Origin: an uncultured Bacteroidota bacterium
GTDB lineage: Bacteria; Bacteroidota; Bacteroidia; Chitinophagales; Chitinophagaceae
Direction of reading: 5' to 3'
NCBI GenBank assembly: GCA_903847655.1
Contig: CAINEG010000078.1
Coordinates: 1 to 10,151 of the forward strand
DNA length: 10,151 bases
The position numbers were made by a program, and so were the translations under genes. Positions within the stretch are counted from its first letter, which is position 1. Every line of letters starts with the position of its first letter. Of this stretch, positions 1 to 7,918 are shown piece by piece. Under the pieces are notes generated by a model. It was given only the letters and a program-made list of their open reading frames with translations, was not told the origin of the DNA and made no database searches.

Positions 1-584
1 GTAGATAAGAAAACTAAATTTTTCTCTAACATTGGTAATTCCAATGCAGTTGCTTCTTCAATTTCTTTTTGAATATTTAATACTTTTTGATCTGTATCCA
101 ATTCTGTATTAGAAATCATTTCTTTGTACTTAGTCAAACCTGATTTCATTACATTACCTACAGATCCTTTTTGTTTGTCACACTCAGCAATTGCTTTGTC
201 AACTTCTTTATTAGCTAATTGAAATTGAACTTTGCGAATGAACTCAGCAATGTTTCCGTTTCCTGCAGCTTTCTTAATAGTTAATAATCTTTCAATAACG
301 AAAGTTAAAACGATTAATAAACTTCCAATTAAAACTGGCACAACGATACCGCCTTCGTACATTTTTGTAAAAGTACCTTTTGGTCCTTTATGACTAGGCC
401 AGAATCCACCATTCGGGTCTGGGTTAGTGAAATTACTTCCGTTTCCTAGCACAAAACGCCAAATGACGTAACCTGCTAAAATACATAAGATAGGTGCTAA
501 AGTTGCAACAAGATTCCCGCTCTTTTGAGGCTGTGCTGCATTCTTTGAAGCAGCAGCTGTTGCAGTTGATTTAATCTCAGCCAT
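1..584 (-). CDS. MotA/TolQ/ExbB family proton channel protein (partial, 3' end off window)
   Basis: Proton-channel subunit of an ExbBD/TolQR-type inner-membrane motor, which passes proton-motive force to a TonB- or TolA-like partner. I translated it by hand from the ATG at 584 (MAEIKSTATAAASKNAAQPQ); 194 codons are visible and the frame is open to the window edge. An Ala/Lys-rich cytoplasmic leader (1-23) is followed by a membrane segment at about 25-46. A polar loop rich in Gly, Asn and Pro comes next (48-76), then a second membrane segment at about 78-101 ending in IERLLTIKK. A cytoplasmic helical region follows with AECDKQKGSV (133-142) and EIEEATALELPMLEKNLVFL (174-193). The last stretch is the family signature leading into the next channel helix, which is cut off. 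Bacteroidota members are about 270 residues, so roughly 75 are missing. An exbD/tolR gene would be expected beyond position 1. The family call is firm; the exact partner system cannot be told from here. Confidence 0.9.
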   Translation of the reverse strand, partial: MAEIKSTATAAASKNAAQPQKSGNLVATLAPILCILAGYVIWRFVLGNGSNFTNPDPNGGFWPSHKGPKGTFTKMYEGGIVVPVLIGSLLIVLTFVIERLLTIKKAAGNGNIAEFIRKVQFQLANKEVDKAIAECDKQKGSVGNVMKSGLTKYKEMISNTELDTDQKVLNIQKEIEEATALELPMLEKNLVFLS

Positions 585-690
585 GATTCAATTGATTTTT
601 GGTTTAAATAAAAATTTTTTTAGAAAATGTCCTTGGCAACTATTCAGTAGGATTCTTTCAAATCGGTACGTTTTAATTACTTAGGGCTTA

Positions 691-720
691 CAAAATAAGT
701 AATTTATTGGTTGAAACAAA
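691..720 (-). promoter_or_regulatory. Candidate Bacteroidota-type promoter for the exbB-like gene
   Basis: On the minus strand, TTTG (720-717) and TTATTTTG (698-691) are separated by 18 bases. This resembles the Bacteroidota -33 TTTG / -7 TAnnTTTG pattern, with one mismatch (TT instead of TA at the start of the -7 element). Transcription would begin near 685, leaving an A/T-rich leader of about 100 bases before the ATG at 584. It is the best match I found in the gap, but such short motifs arise easily in AT-rich DNA. Confidence 0.35.
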
Positions 721-736
721 TTCCAACCAATAAATT
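701..736. repeat. Perfect 13-bp inverted repeat (hairpin or operator)
   Basis: The left arm AATTTATTGGTTG (701-713) and right arm CAACCAATAAATT (724-736) are exact reverse complements around a 10-base spacer. As RNA it would form a hairpin with four G-C pairs at most. As DNA the arms are centred about 23 bp apart, roughly two helical turns, which suits a dimeric regulator. It lies upstream of the exbB-like gene and its spacer contains the candidate -33 element. It may be an operator, a weak terminator of read-through from the nuo/permease operon, or both. On neither strand is it followed by a clean T-run, so a classical terminator is the less favoured reading. Confidence 0.55.
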
Positions 737-838
737 TATTTAAAATTAATCCTAAAACTAACCGCTGTTGGCTGAATGAAAAACGGAGGCCCCCAAGTAT
801 TAAAAAAAACAATCATCTTAAATTGAAAAAATACAGGC

Positions 839-933
839 AAAAAAATTGGCTTTTACTTCATTTTCAAGAAGAAATGACCTAAAAATCCAATAGTCTGTGT
901 AATAAAGAGAAAAAAAGGATCAACAAAGCCAAT
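839..933 (-). terminator. Possible 3'-end structure / terminator of the nuo-permease transcript
   Basis: Shortly after the permease stop codon, minus-strand ATTGGCTTT (933-925) can pair with AAAGCCAAT (853-845), which runs directly into a 7-base T-run (845-839). The 71-base loop contains a smaller hairpin at 877-858 (six A/T-rich pairs plus a bulge). Stem plus U-run at the right place suggests transcription ends here, but the wide loop is unlike a compact intrinsic terminator, so the call is tentative. Confidence 0.3.
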
Positions 934-941
934 AAAGGGTA

Positions 942-2225
942 TTATTCATACCTGAGTGCGTCGATGGGGTTCAAGGCGGAAGCCTTCATGGCTGGGTATA
1001 TACCAGCTGCCAAGCCCACTACAGAGCAAATCACGATGCCTATGACCACCCAAAGCCATGGTACGACAAAGCCTGTATGTAAGACCAAACTAAATATATT
1101 GCCCACCAAGACCCCTAATATAATTCCAAAAACAGCCCCTAAAATGCTAATTAAGATGCTTTCAAATAGAAACTGACGGCGCACATCTCTTTTTTTGCCC
1201 CCTATGGCTTTAATTAATCCCACTTCCCTGGTTCTTTCGCTTACGGCTACTAACATGATATTCATTAGTCCAATGGCTGCCCCAATTAAAGTAATCATTC
1301 CAATGGCGCCTGCAGCTCCGCTAATACCTGATAAAAGCCCAATAAATATTGCGGCAAACTTATCGCTCTTGTCAATCACGAAATTATCCGACTCCGAAGG
1401 AATTAACCTTCTTGCTTTTCTCATTTGTTCGGTGGCTTCATCAATGGCTGGTGCTAATTCTGTTACATTCTTCACCATCACCCCTAATGCATAAGTAGAA
1501 CTTCCTTGATATTGTCTTACATTTTTTAAAGTGGAAATAACAATATCATCCTGACGCATCATGGCACTGGAGCCCTTTGATTTCAATAAACCTATCACAC
1601 GATAAGGCTTGCCTTGTAATAAAATTACTTTATCCAGGCAGTTTTCAGGTTTTCCCGGAAATAATTTAGCGGCCACATTAGATCCTATCACACAAACATT
1701 ACGACCGCTATTGATATCTACATTATTAAAATTTCGACCTAAGGTTAATGAATAGCCATTCACTGCAAGATAGTTTTCATCTCCGCCCATCAAAGAAATT
1801 TGCGGATTGGTTTTTCTATTTTTATAATGCAATTCATTATTCCCCCCTTTTCTTATTGAAATACTTACATCAGCACGATTAAATCCAAAATGTTCTTTAA
1901 AATAAGTGGCTTCTTCAATTTTAATGATCTTATCTAAATTTGATTTTTTTTCTCTTTGCCCTTTTTTAGATTTACTAAATTCATCCCCATCGTTAGGCCC
2001 GCCAATATTCACCCTAGAATTCATCTCTTTATATCTTACCACAAAGGCATTGGCGCCCATGAACGAAAAATTTTCTTTCAAACTTTGATTCATTGCAGCT
2101 ATTGCCGTGATGATACCAATCAATGCCATGATACCAAATGCGATAATGGCTACCGTAATTCCTGTTCGTAATTTATTGCCCTTAACGGTGCGCCAAGCCA
2201 ACACAAAAGAATCCTGAATGGTCAT
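942..2225 (-). CDS. ABC transporter permease, MacB/FtsX family
   Basis: Membrane subunit of a type VII (MacB/LolCDE-like) ABC transporter, a family that drives efflux or lipoprotein release by mechanotransmission without moving substrate through the membrane pore. It has 427 residues. There is an N-terminal membrane helix at about 20-45 after AWRTVKGNKLRTG, then a large periplasmic MacB_PCD-type domain (about 46-290). A C-terminal FtsX-type domain follows with three helices (about 296-328, 352-382, 388-412), the motif SERTREVGLIKAIGGKKRDV (329-348) and the typical ending ALNPIDALRYE. I chose the ATG at 2225 because homologues begin about ten residues before the AWR motif; an in-frame ATG at 2285 adds 20 unlikely residues. 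A Lys/Glu-rich stretch (82-98) sits inside the periplasmic domain. No ATPase domain or adjacent ATPase gene is present, so its partner is elsewhere. It lies 78 bases after nuoN and may be co-transcribed. Substrate unknown. Confidence 0.9.
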   Translation of the reverse strand: MTIQDSFVLAWRTVKGNKLRTGITVAIIAFGIMALIGIITAIAAMNQSLKENFSFMGANAFVVRYKEMNSRVNIGGPNDGDEFSKSKKGQREKKSNLDKIIKIEEATYFKEHFGFNRADVSISIRKGGNNELHYKNRKTNPQISLMGGDENYLAVNGYSLTLGRNFNNVDINSGRNVCVIGSNVAAKLFPGKPENCLDKVILLQGKPYRVIGLLKSKGSSAMMRQDDIVISTLKNVRQYQGSSTYALGVMVKNVTELAPAIDEATEQMRKARRLIPSESDNFVIDKSDKFAAIFIGLLSGISGAAGAIGMITLIGAAIGLMNIMLVAVSERTREVGLIKAIGGKKRDVRRQFLFESILISILGAVFGIILGVLVGNIFSLVLHTGFVVPWLWVVIGIVICSVVGLAAGIYPAMKASALNPIDALRYE

Positions 2226-2303
2226 TGTACTATGTTTATGAAACTTAAAGGTAAGACAGATTCCACAATGCCCATAGCTTTGCAACGAGTATGTGAAGAA
2301 CGG

Positions 2304-3689
2304 CTAGAAGTATAGATAATTGAGCAGTAAATTAGGCAAAACCCCAAGGACGAGCAGTACAATGGCCAAAATCAATAGTTGATATTGGTAGCACTTGGGC
2401 ATGGGGCCAATGGCTGGCTCCCCTGCTGTAAAATACATGGCTTGTATAATTTTAAAGTAATAATAAATGCTGATGGCTGCAAAAATAACCGCCACAATAA
2501 TCAACCAAAGACCCGCGCCTGCTTTTAATAAATTACTTAGCATGTAATATTTTGCGAAAAAGCCCCCCGTTAGAGGGATACCCGCTAAAGAAAATAAGCA
2601 TATGGTAGTGGTAAAAGCTAGTAAAGGATGTGCTTTCCCCAATCCGTTGAATGCTTCAAAACTATTCTCTTTCATTTTTACCAAGACGCCGAAAATACCA
2701 ATAGTGGCAATGGAATAAACGACCGCATACAATAAAATGGACTCATTGGAAATTTCTGATTTGCCATACAAAGCAAACAACATAAAGCCTGCTTGAGCAA
2801 TACTAGAATAAGCCAGCATACGTTTTACACTTCTTTGAAAAACAGCAATGATATTGCCCACCAAAAGCGTAGATAAAATTACAAAGGTCAAAAGAATGGT
2901 CCAAGAATAACCCAAGGCTAGATATTGTGTATTGAATATTTTTACAAAAGCAATAAAGCCAGCCGCTTTTGCGATGGTCGCCATAAAAGAAGTAAAGACT
3001 GTAGGGGCTCCATCATATACATCTGGTGTCCAGAAATGAAAGGGCGCTGCAGATACTTTAAAATTCATGGCTGCAAAAATTAAAATCAAACCTGCAGATA
3101 CCAATAGTTGCTCTTCCACCATTCCAGTACTAATATGTATGGCAGGTGTGGCCAAATGAAAACTCCCAGAACCACCATAGATCAAAGTAATGCCCAATAA
3201 TAAAATGCCAGTAGAAAAAGAACCCATTAAAAAATATTTCAAAGCTGCTTCATTGCTGAGCATGTTTTTTTTATCGGCTCCTGTTAAAATATACAAAGGG
3301 ATGGATAAAATTTCGATGCCAATAAATAACATCAATAAGTTATCGAAAGAAGTGAGTATACTTACGCCGCATAAAATGAAAAAAATCAAACTGTAAAAAT
3401 CGGCTGCAGCATTACTCAATTTTGAAATTTCTTCCCCATTGATCCATACATAAATAAAACTAAGGGTAAACATTAAAGTATTGGCATACAAACCAAAAAG
3501 ATTAAATGCCAACATGCCTTTTGTATCATAATTGAAAGTATACCAACCATTGGCTTGGGCTAAATTGGCCATGATTAAAACAAACAAACCAAACAAAGCA
3601 ATGTTTTTTTGTGCTTTTTGACTTTGAATGCCCCAAGAACAAAACATCATGATCACCCCGAGTAAAGTAGAAACTACAATTGCATTCAT
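2304..3689 (-). CDS. nuoN: NADH-quinone oxidoreductase subunit N
   Basis: Antiporter-like proton-pumping subunit of complex I, the one closest to the quinone-binding part of the membrane arm. It has 461 residues, slightly shorter than E. coli NuoN (485), and is hydrophobic throughout with about 14 helices expected. The proton-pathway residues are in place: Glu126 in IGIEILSIPLYIL (TM5), Lys211 in NFKVSAAPFHFWTPDVYDGA (TM7), Lys241 in IAKAAGF (TM8) and Lys380 in GGFFAKYYML (TM12). These correspond to E. coli Glu133, Lys217, Lys247 and Lys395. VKRMLAYSSIAQAGFM (288-303) is the usual antiporter signature. The TM12 lysine and TPDVYDGAPT fit NuoN; NuoM has Glu at the TM12 site. The start lies 15 bases after the nuoM stop; it ends with TAG. 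Nothing appears broken. Confidence 0.97.
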   Translation of the reverse strand: MNAIVVSTLLGVIMMFCSWGIQSQKAQKNIALFGLFVLIMANLAQANGWYTFNYDTKGMLAFNLFGLYANTLMFTLSFIYVWINGEEISKLSNAAADFYSLIFFILCGVSILTSFDNLLMLFIGIEILSIPLYILTGADKKNMLSNEAALKYFLMGSFSTGILLLGITLIYGGSGSFHLATPAIHISTGMVEEQLLVSAGLILIFAAMNFKVSAAPFHFWTPDVYDGAPTVFTSFMATIAKAAGFIAFVKIFNTQYLALGYSWTILLTFVILSTLLVGNIIAVFQRSVKRMLAYSSIAQAGFMLFALYGKSEISNESILLYAVVYSIATIGIFGVLVKMKENSFEAFNGLGKAHPLLAFTTTICLFSLAGIPLTGGFFAKYYMLSNLLKAGAGLWLIIVAVIFAAISIYYYFKIIQAMYFTAGEPAIGPMPKCYQYQLLILAIVLLVLGVLPNLLLNYLYF

Positions 3690-3704
3690 TACTAATTCAT
3701 TTAA

Positions 3705-5126
3705 TTATTTTACAAACAATTGCTTTAAAGTATCCGCTGTTAAATCAAACAAAGGTTGAGCGTACACCCCTGTTATAAATACCAGTATCAATAAAACAAT
3801 TAATACCGCTTGCGCCCCTTTATTGGGCCCTTGCATGGTATTTATTTTTTCACTTATGTCACCATAAGCCACTTTTTGCACCATATTTAAAGTATAAATA
3901 GCAGCTAAAACAATACTCACTCCTGCTAAAGCGGCCATCCACGGATTAAATAAGAAAAGTCCATTGAACATTAAAAATTCGCCTACAAATGAATTGGTCA
4001 ATGGCAAGGCAATATTGGCTAAGGCAAAACCCACTAGTAAAATGGCTAAAGTTGGTTGCTTCTTAGCTAGCCCTCCCATTTGTTGCATGGACCTTGTGCC
4101 CGTTTGCTGTTCTATAATGTCTGCTACTATCCATAAACCTAGAACATTGATCCCATGTGAAAACAATTGTATCAAAACTCCTTGTGTAGCCACTTGAGTA
4201 TGCGTAAATAAAGCCGCATTCATTAATCCGATATGTGCAATAGAAGAATAAGCAATTAATCTTTTAATATCGTCCTGACGTATAGCGATAAAAGAGGCGT
4301 ACAAAACACCCATCACAGATAAGGCCACCACAAAATGGGTATGTGCCATAAAAGCAAATGGGAACAAAGGCATCAACCACCTCAAAATTCCATACAAGCC
4401 CATTTTCACCATTACCGCACTCATGACCATGGTCACCGCTGTAGGAGATTGCTCATAGGCATCTGGCTGCCAAGTATGTAAAGGAAAGATGGGCATCTTA
4501 ATCGCAAAAGCAATAAAAAATAAAGCAAAGGCAGTGACTTGTTGCGCATTAGTTAAGTTGGCATGTACAAAAGATTGAATAGAGAAACTATGGCCTACAG
4601 TATGTGCATTGACAAATAATATGCCTGCCAACATGAATAAAGATCCCAAAAAAGTATAAATGAAAAACTTAAAAGTGATAGCAATTCTTTTTTCACCACC
4701 CCAAATAGAACATAAAAAATAAACTGGAATTAAGGCCAATTCCCAGAAAAAATAAAACAACAAAGCATCTCCCGCTAAAAACACCCCCATCAAACCCGCT
4801 TGGGTAAACAAGAGCAAAGACAAAAAAACATTCTTTTGTTTGTATTCATTTTTTGCAGTGGCGATAAGGATAGATGGAAAACTAATCGCAGTCAAGAGCA
4901 ATAAAATTTTAGCTAAGCCATCGGCATGTAAAACAAACCTACTATTCAAATTAGGTAACCAGGCTATATCAAAATCTGCTATTGGGGCAGCTAGCGTTTG
5001 CAAAACAAGCAATAAGGTAAATGCACTCAATAAAATTGCAGTCCAATTGGCTAACTTATTGTTCTTGATAAACAAGACTAGAATGGCAGCCAAAATAGGT
5101 ATAAACAATAATGAAACTAAGATCAT
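3705..5126 (-). CDS. nuoM: NADH-quinone oxidoreductase subunit M
   Basis: Middle antiporter-like proton pump of the complex I membrane arm. It has 473 residues (E. coli NuoM has 509). Key residues seen are Glu129 in FFWELALIPVYFL (TM5), Lys210 in AIKMPIFPLHTWQPDAYEQS (TM7), Lys241 in VMVKMGLYGILRW (TM8) and Glu383 in FVGEFLMF (TM12). The TM12 glutamate is the feature that separates NuoM from NuoL and NuoN, which have Lys there. IKRLIAYSSIAHIGLM (287-302) and LFSHGINVLGLW (321-332) are conserved family blocks. The ATG lies 10 bases after the nuoL stop, so translation is probably coupled. It is related by ancient duplication to nuoL and nuoN and to Mrp-type Na+/H+ antiporter subunits, but the flanking nuo genes settle the assignment. 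Confidence 0.98.
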   Translation of the reverse strand: MILVSLLFIPILAAILVLFIKNNKLANWTAILLSAFTLLLVLQTLAAPIADFDIAWLPNLNSRFVLHADGLAKILLLLTAISFPSILIATAKNEYKQKNVFLSLLLFTQAGLMGVFLAGDALLFYFFWELALIPVYFLCSIWGGEKRIAITFKFFIYTFLGSLFMLAGILFVNAHTVGHSFSIQSFVHANLTNAQQVTAFALFFIAFAIKMPIFPLHTWQPDAYEQSPTAVTMVMSAVMVKMGLYGILRWLMPLFPFAFMAHTHFVVALSVMGVLYASFIAIRQDDIKRLIAYSSIAHIGLMNAALFTHTQVATQGVLIQLFSHGINVLGLWIVADIIEQQTGTRSMQQMGGLAKKQPTLAILLVGFALANIALPLTNSFVGEFLMFNGLFLFNPWMAALAGVSIVLAAIYTLNMVQKVAYGDISEKINTMQGPNKGAQAVLIVLLILVFITGVYAQPLFDLTADTLKQLFVK

Positions 5127-5136
5127 GGTTGCTTGA

Positions 5137-7062
5137 TTAATGTTGATTCAAATTATTAAAAAATCTCAAAATGCTTAAATCATTAAACCAAAAAACAAAA
5201 AGTAAAATGATTCCAATGACCATAAATAATATGTAATAACCCACTTGCCCATTTTGAATGAGTCTTACTTTTCTTGCACTGTATTGAACTAATTTTCCAG
5301 TACCATTGACTGCTCCGTCAATGACTTGTTTTTCAATTACATTTTTTAAAAAACCAGCAAAACGATTCAATGGAAGCACAATGGCTTCATTGTACAATTC
5401 ATCAATATGCCATTTATTGTAGAAAAATTTGCCTATAGCAGTGCTAGGCTCCTCGTCGGTTTTCTTTATATAAGTAGAAATTGCTATAATTAATGCAATT
5501 AAAGCAATAGACACAGATACCGCCATCAAAATCCATTCCATAGAATGCGTTAAACCCAATTCTACTGGCTCGCCCACAATGGGAATAAGTTGATGCGCCA
5601 ACCAATGATGGCCACCCATCATTTCAGGAATACCTATGGCGCCTGCAATGGCACTTGCTATGGCCAATAAAACCAAGGGTAAAGTCATCGCTGCGGGAGA
5701 TTCATGTAAATGATTTTCTTGATCGGCACTTCCTCTGAATTTTCCTAAGAAAGTAGTGGCATACAATCGGAACATATAAAAAGCAGTCATGGCTGCACCA
5801 AGCACACCCAATACCCAATAAATAGGACTTTTTGCAAAGGCCGCTGCCAATATTTCATCTTTAGAAAAGAAACCACTAAATGGAGGCACCCCCGCAATAG
5901 CAATACAGCCAATTAAAAAGGTAATATGTGTAATAGGCAGTTTTGATTTTAATCCACCCATTTTTCTAATATCTTGTTCATGATGCATGGCATGAATTAC
6001 AGAACCTGCACCTAAGAATAATAAGGCTTTGAAAAAAGCATGGGTAATGACATGGAATACCGCACCCGAATAAGCACCCACGCCTAAACCTAAAAACATA
6101 TAGCCCAATTGACTGACAGTAGAATAGGCCAATACTTTTTTAATATCGTTTTGTTTGATGGCAATGGTGGCCGCTAATAAGGCAGTACTAATGCCAATAA
6201 TGGCTATCACATTCTGCGTGATCTCGCTATGGCTAAATAAAATATTACTTCTAGTAATCATGTAAATACCTGCAGTTACCATCGTAGCTGCATGGATCAA
6301 AGCGGAAACTGGTGTTGGACCCGCCATGGCATCTGGCAACCAAGTAAACAAAGGAATTTGCGCACTCTTCCCCATCGCACCAACAAACAATAATAAAGTG
6401 ATGCCAGTAATATCAAAAGAAGACAAATTGGAAATTCTTTCATAAGTCAATACTTCGCTATAATTCACTGTGCCCAATTTAGCAATCAACCAAAAAATAG
6501 CCAATAAAAATCCTAGGTCGCCAATGCGGTTCATGATAAAGGCTTTCTTAGCAGCATAATTGTAATTGCCATTGGTAAACCAATAGCCAATTAATAAATA
6601 AGAACATAAACCCACGCCTTCCCATCCAATAAACATCACCACATAATTATCGCCTAAAACCAAAATCAACATAGAGAAGATAAACAAATTCAAATAAGCA
6701 AAATAGCGTGCATAATGGGGGGCAGCTTCGTCTTTCATGTAAGCTGTAGAATACAAATGAATTAAAGAACCCACGCCTGTGATGACTAATAAAAATAAAC
6801 TAGACAAGGCATCCACTTTAAAATCAAAGGGTATTTTAAGAGTGGCGGTATTCATAAAATCGAAATAATGAACAGTTACAGCGCCATGCGCCTGTACATG
6901 TAAAAAAGCAAAGATGCTTGCAATGAAAGAAGCGACAATATAACCAGTGGCTTTATATGCAATTACCTTCTTGCTCCAGTAATTTCTACCTAGCCCGTTG
7001 AATAAGAACCCAACAAAAGGCCATAGTAGAATGAATGCGATTAATATTTTCATGAAGGCCAT
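5137..7062 (-). CDS. nuoL: NADH-quinone oxidoreductase subunit L
   Basis: Distal antiporter-like proton pump of complex I, which also carries the long lateral helix running along the membrane arm. It has 641 residues (E. coli 613). Functional residues are Glu148 in IGWEGVGLCSYLLIGYW (TM5), Lys232 in GKSAQIPLFTWLPDAMAGPT (TM7), His257 in SALIHAATMVTAG (TM8), Lys345 in HAFFKALLFLGAGSVIHA, and Lys401-Asp402 in FFSKDEIL (TM12). The C-terminal extension has NKWHIDELYNEAIVLPLNRF (549-568), where the lateral helix starts, and a final membrane helix at about 608-627 that anchors it. The chosen ATG follows the nuoK stop by four bases; a second in-frame ATG three codons later (7053) is an equally possible start. 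The length and C-terminal anchor exclude NuoM, NuoN and stand-alone antiporters. Confidence 0.98.
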   Translation of the reverse strand: MAFMKILIAFILLWPFVGFLFNGLGRNYWSKKVIAYKATGYIVASFIASIFAFLHVQAHGAVTVHYFDFMNTATLKIPFDFKVDALSSLFLLVITGVGSLIHLYSTAYMKDEAAPHYARYFAYLNLFIFSMLILVLGDNYVVMFIGWEGVGLCSYLLIGYWFTNGNYNYAAKKAFIMNRIGDLGFLLAIFWLIAKLGTVNYSEVLTYERISNLSSFDITGITLLLFVGAMGKSAQIPLFTWLPDAMAGPTPVSALIHAATMVTAGIYMITRSNILFSHSEITQNVIAIIGISTALLAATIAIKQNDIKKVLAYSTVSQLGYMFLGLGVGAYSGAVFHVITHAFFKALLFLGAGSVIHAMHHEQDIRKMGGLKSKLPITHITFLIGCIAIAGVPPFSGFFSKDEILAAAFAKSPIYWVLGVLGAAMTAFYMFRLYATTFLGKFRGSADQENHLHESPAAMTLPLVLLAIASAIAGAIGIPEMMGGHHWLAHQLIPIVGEPVELGLTHSMEWILMAVSVSIALIALIIAISTYIKKTDEEPSTAIGKFFYNKWHIDELYNEAIVLPLNRFAGFLKNVIEKQVIDGAVNGTGKLVQYSARKVRLIQNGQVGYYILFMVIGIILLFVFWFNDLSILRFFNNLNQH

Positions 7063-7066
7063 TGAC

Positions 7067-7402
7067 TTAGTTTTTTAATCTATTTAAGAAATTGATGTCT
7101 ATAGAATGTGTATTACGATACATCATTACTATAATAGCCAGTCCAATGCTCACTTCTGCTGCTGCGACGACCATGATAAAAAAAACAAATATTTGTGCAT
7201 CTATACCTACCGTATTGGCAACACCATTTTGTGCAGCTAAACCATAATACATTTTAGAAAAAGCAACCAATAATAAATTAACGGCATTCAACATTAGTTC
7301 AATACACATAAAAACGATAATCGCATTTCTACGAGTCAATACCCCCACCACTCCTATACTAAAAAGAGAAAGGCAGAAAAAGATATAATATTGTATAGGC
7401 AT
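7067..7402 (-). CDS. nuoK: NADH-quinone oxidoreductase subunit K
   Basis: Small three-helix membrane subunit that relays charge between the quinone site and the antiporter-like pumps. It has 111 residues. The two essential buried glutamates are visible: Glu35 in FMCIELMLNAVNLLLVAF (TM2) and Glu83 in VVAAAEVSIGLAIIV (TM3), matching E. coli Glu36 and Glu72. RRNAI (24-28) before TM2 is also typical. The loop between TM2 and TM3 (about 49-69, containing YYGLAAQNGVANTVGIDAQ) is about 11 residues longer than in E. coli (100 residues in total), which accounts for the extra length. This subunit is homologous to MrpC/MnhC, but the setting between nuoJ and nuoL makes the complex I assignment secure. 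Confidence 0.98.
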   Translation of the reverse strand: MPIQYYIFFCLSLFSIGVVGVLTRRNAIIVFMCIELMLNAVNLLLVAFSKMYYGLAAQNGVANTVGIDAQIFVFFIMVVAAAEVSIGLAIIVMMYRNTHSIDINFLNRLKN

Positions 7403-7412
7403 AATTCAAATT

Positions 7413-7913
7413 TTATTTTTTTCCAATCAATACAGCACCCACCATTGCACTTAAAAATAGTACACTACTAATTTCAAAAGGGACAACATAGTCCGTAAAC
7501 AATGCTTTACCCAATGGATGTATTAATCCAATGGATCCTTCTTTTAATAATACATTTTTTCCCACCAAGGGCATCGCTTGTTTAACTAGTGCGATCAGCA
7601 AGGTCAATAAACTTCCGCCCGCAATCACGCCAATAAATTTTACATACAAATGCTTTTGAGGCTCACTGTCTTTTTTTACATTGATGAGCATAATTACAAA
7701 CAAAAACAAAACCATGATGGCCCCCGCATACACAATGATATTAACGATGGCTAAAAATTGGGCATTCAATAATATATAATGTCCCGAGATAGCAAAAAAT
7801 ACTAAAATCAACCAAAGCACACTATGAATTGGGTTTTTGCTTACCAGCACCATAATGGCACTTAATAAAGCAAAAGCAGACAATACATAAAATAAAATTT
7901 CTAATACATTCAT
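7413..7913 (-). CDS. nuoJ: NADH-quinone oxidoreductase subunit J
   Basis: Five-helix membrane subunit next to NuoK and NuoH, involved in transmitting quinone chemistry to the proton pumps. It has 166 residues. The family hallmark is AIVNIIVYAGAIMVLFLFVI (55-74), the third helix, which in known structures switches between alpha and pi-bulge forms; Tyr62 is in the expected place. NPIHSVLWLILVF (27-39) is also typical. The tail FTDYVVPFEISSVLFLSAMV (138-157), followed by GAVLIGKK, is the usual final helix. The C-terminus ends at LIGKK without a long tail. The start lies five bases after the nuoI stop, and the stop lies 10 bases before nuoK, which suggests translational coupling. Confidence 0.97.
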   Translation of the reverse strand: MNVLEILFYVLSAFALLSAIMVLVSKNPIHSVLWLILVFFAISGHYILLNAQFLAIVNIIVYAGAIMVLFLFVIMLINVKKDSEPQKHLYVKFIGVIAGGSLLTLLIALVKQAMPLVGKNVLLKEGSIGLIHPLGKALFTDYVVPFEISSVLFLSAMVGAVLIGKK

Positions 7914-7918
7914 AATAA

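Larger units (their letters stand above)
585..941. other. Non-coding intergenic region between ABC permease and exbB-like gene
   Basis: This 357-base AT-rich stretch separates the stop of the permease gene from the start of the exbB-like gene, both on the minus strand. It is the only sizeable gap in the window and most likely holds the end of one transcript and the start of another. It contains a long-range inverted repeat with a T-run (839-933), a 13-bp inverted repeat (701-736), a candidate promoter (691-720) and an A/T-rich 5' leader (585 to about 685). A small GC-rich patch near 783-796 stands out from its surroundings but forms no hairpin that I could find. I saw no convincing gene. Confidence 0.7.

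Noticed and set aside
736..816. A 26-codon minus-strand open frame (begins MIVFFNTWGPPF) in the intergenic region
   Set aside because: It has no recognisable family or ribosome binding site, ends exactly in the inverted repeat, and an open frame this short is expected by chance. Conservation in relatives would be needed to revive it.
1195..1494. A 99-codon plus-strand open frame opposite the permease gene
   Set aside because: It is antisense to the conserved FtsX-type domain, and its hydrophobic Met/Ile/Pro-rich translation is what one expects from the complement of a membrane-protein gene.
2226..2285. Upstream in-frame ATG that would extend the permease by 20 residues
   Set aside because: The added residues (MQSYGHCGICLTFKFHKHST) look like translated spacer. 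MacB/FtsX-type permeases begin shortly before the AWRxxxxNKLRT motif, which fits the ATG at 2225.
4840..5136. A 98-codon plus-strand open frame opposite the start of nuoM
   Set aside because: It is antisense to conserved nuoM sequence and matches no family. It is a by-product of codon usage.
2304..7402. Possible Mrp-type Na+/H+ antiporter cluster instead of complex I
   Set aside because: NuoL, NuoM, NuoN and NuoK are homologous to Mrp subunits, but the NuoL C-terminal lateral-helix region and the adjoining nuoG, nuoH, nuoI and nuoJ show that this is complex I.
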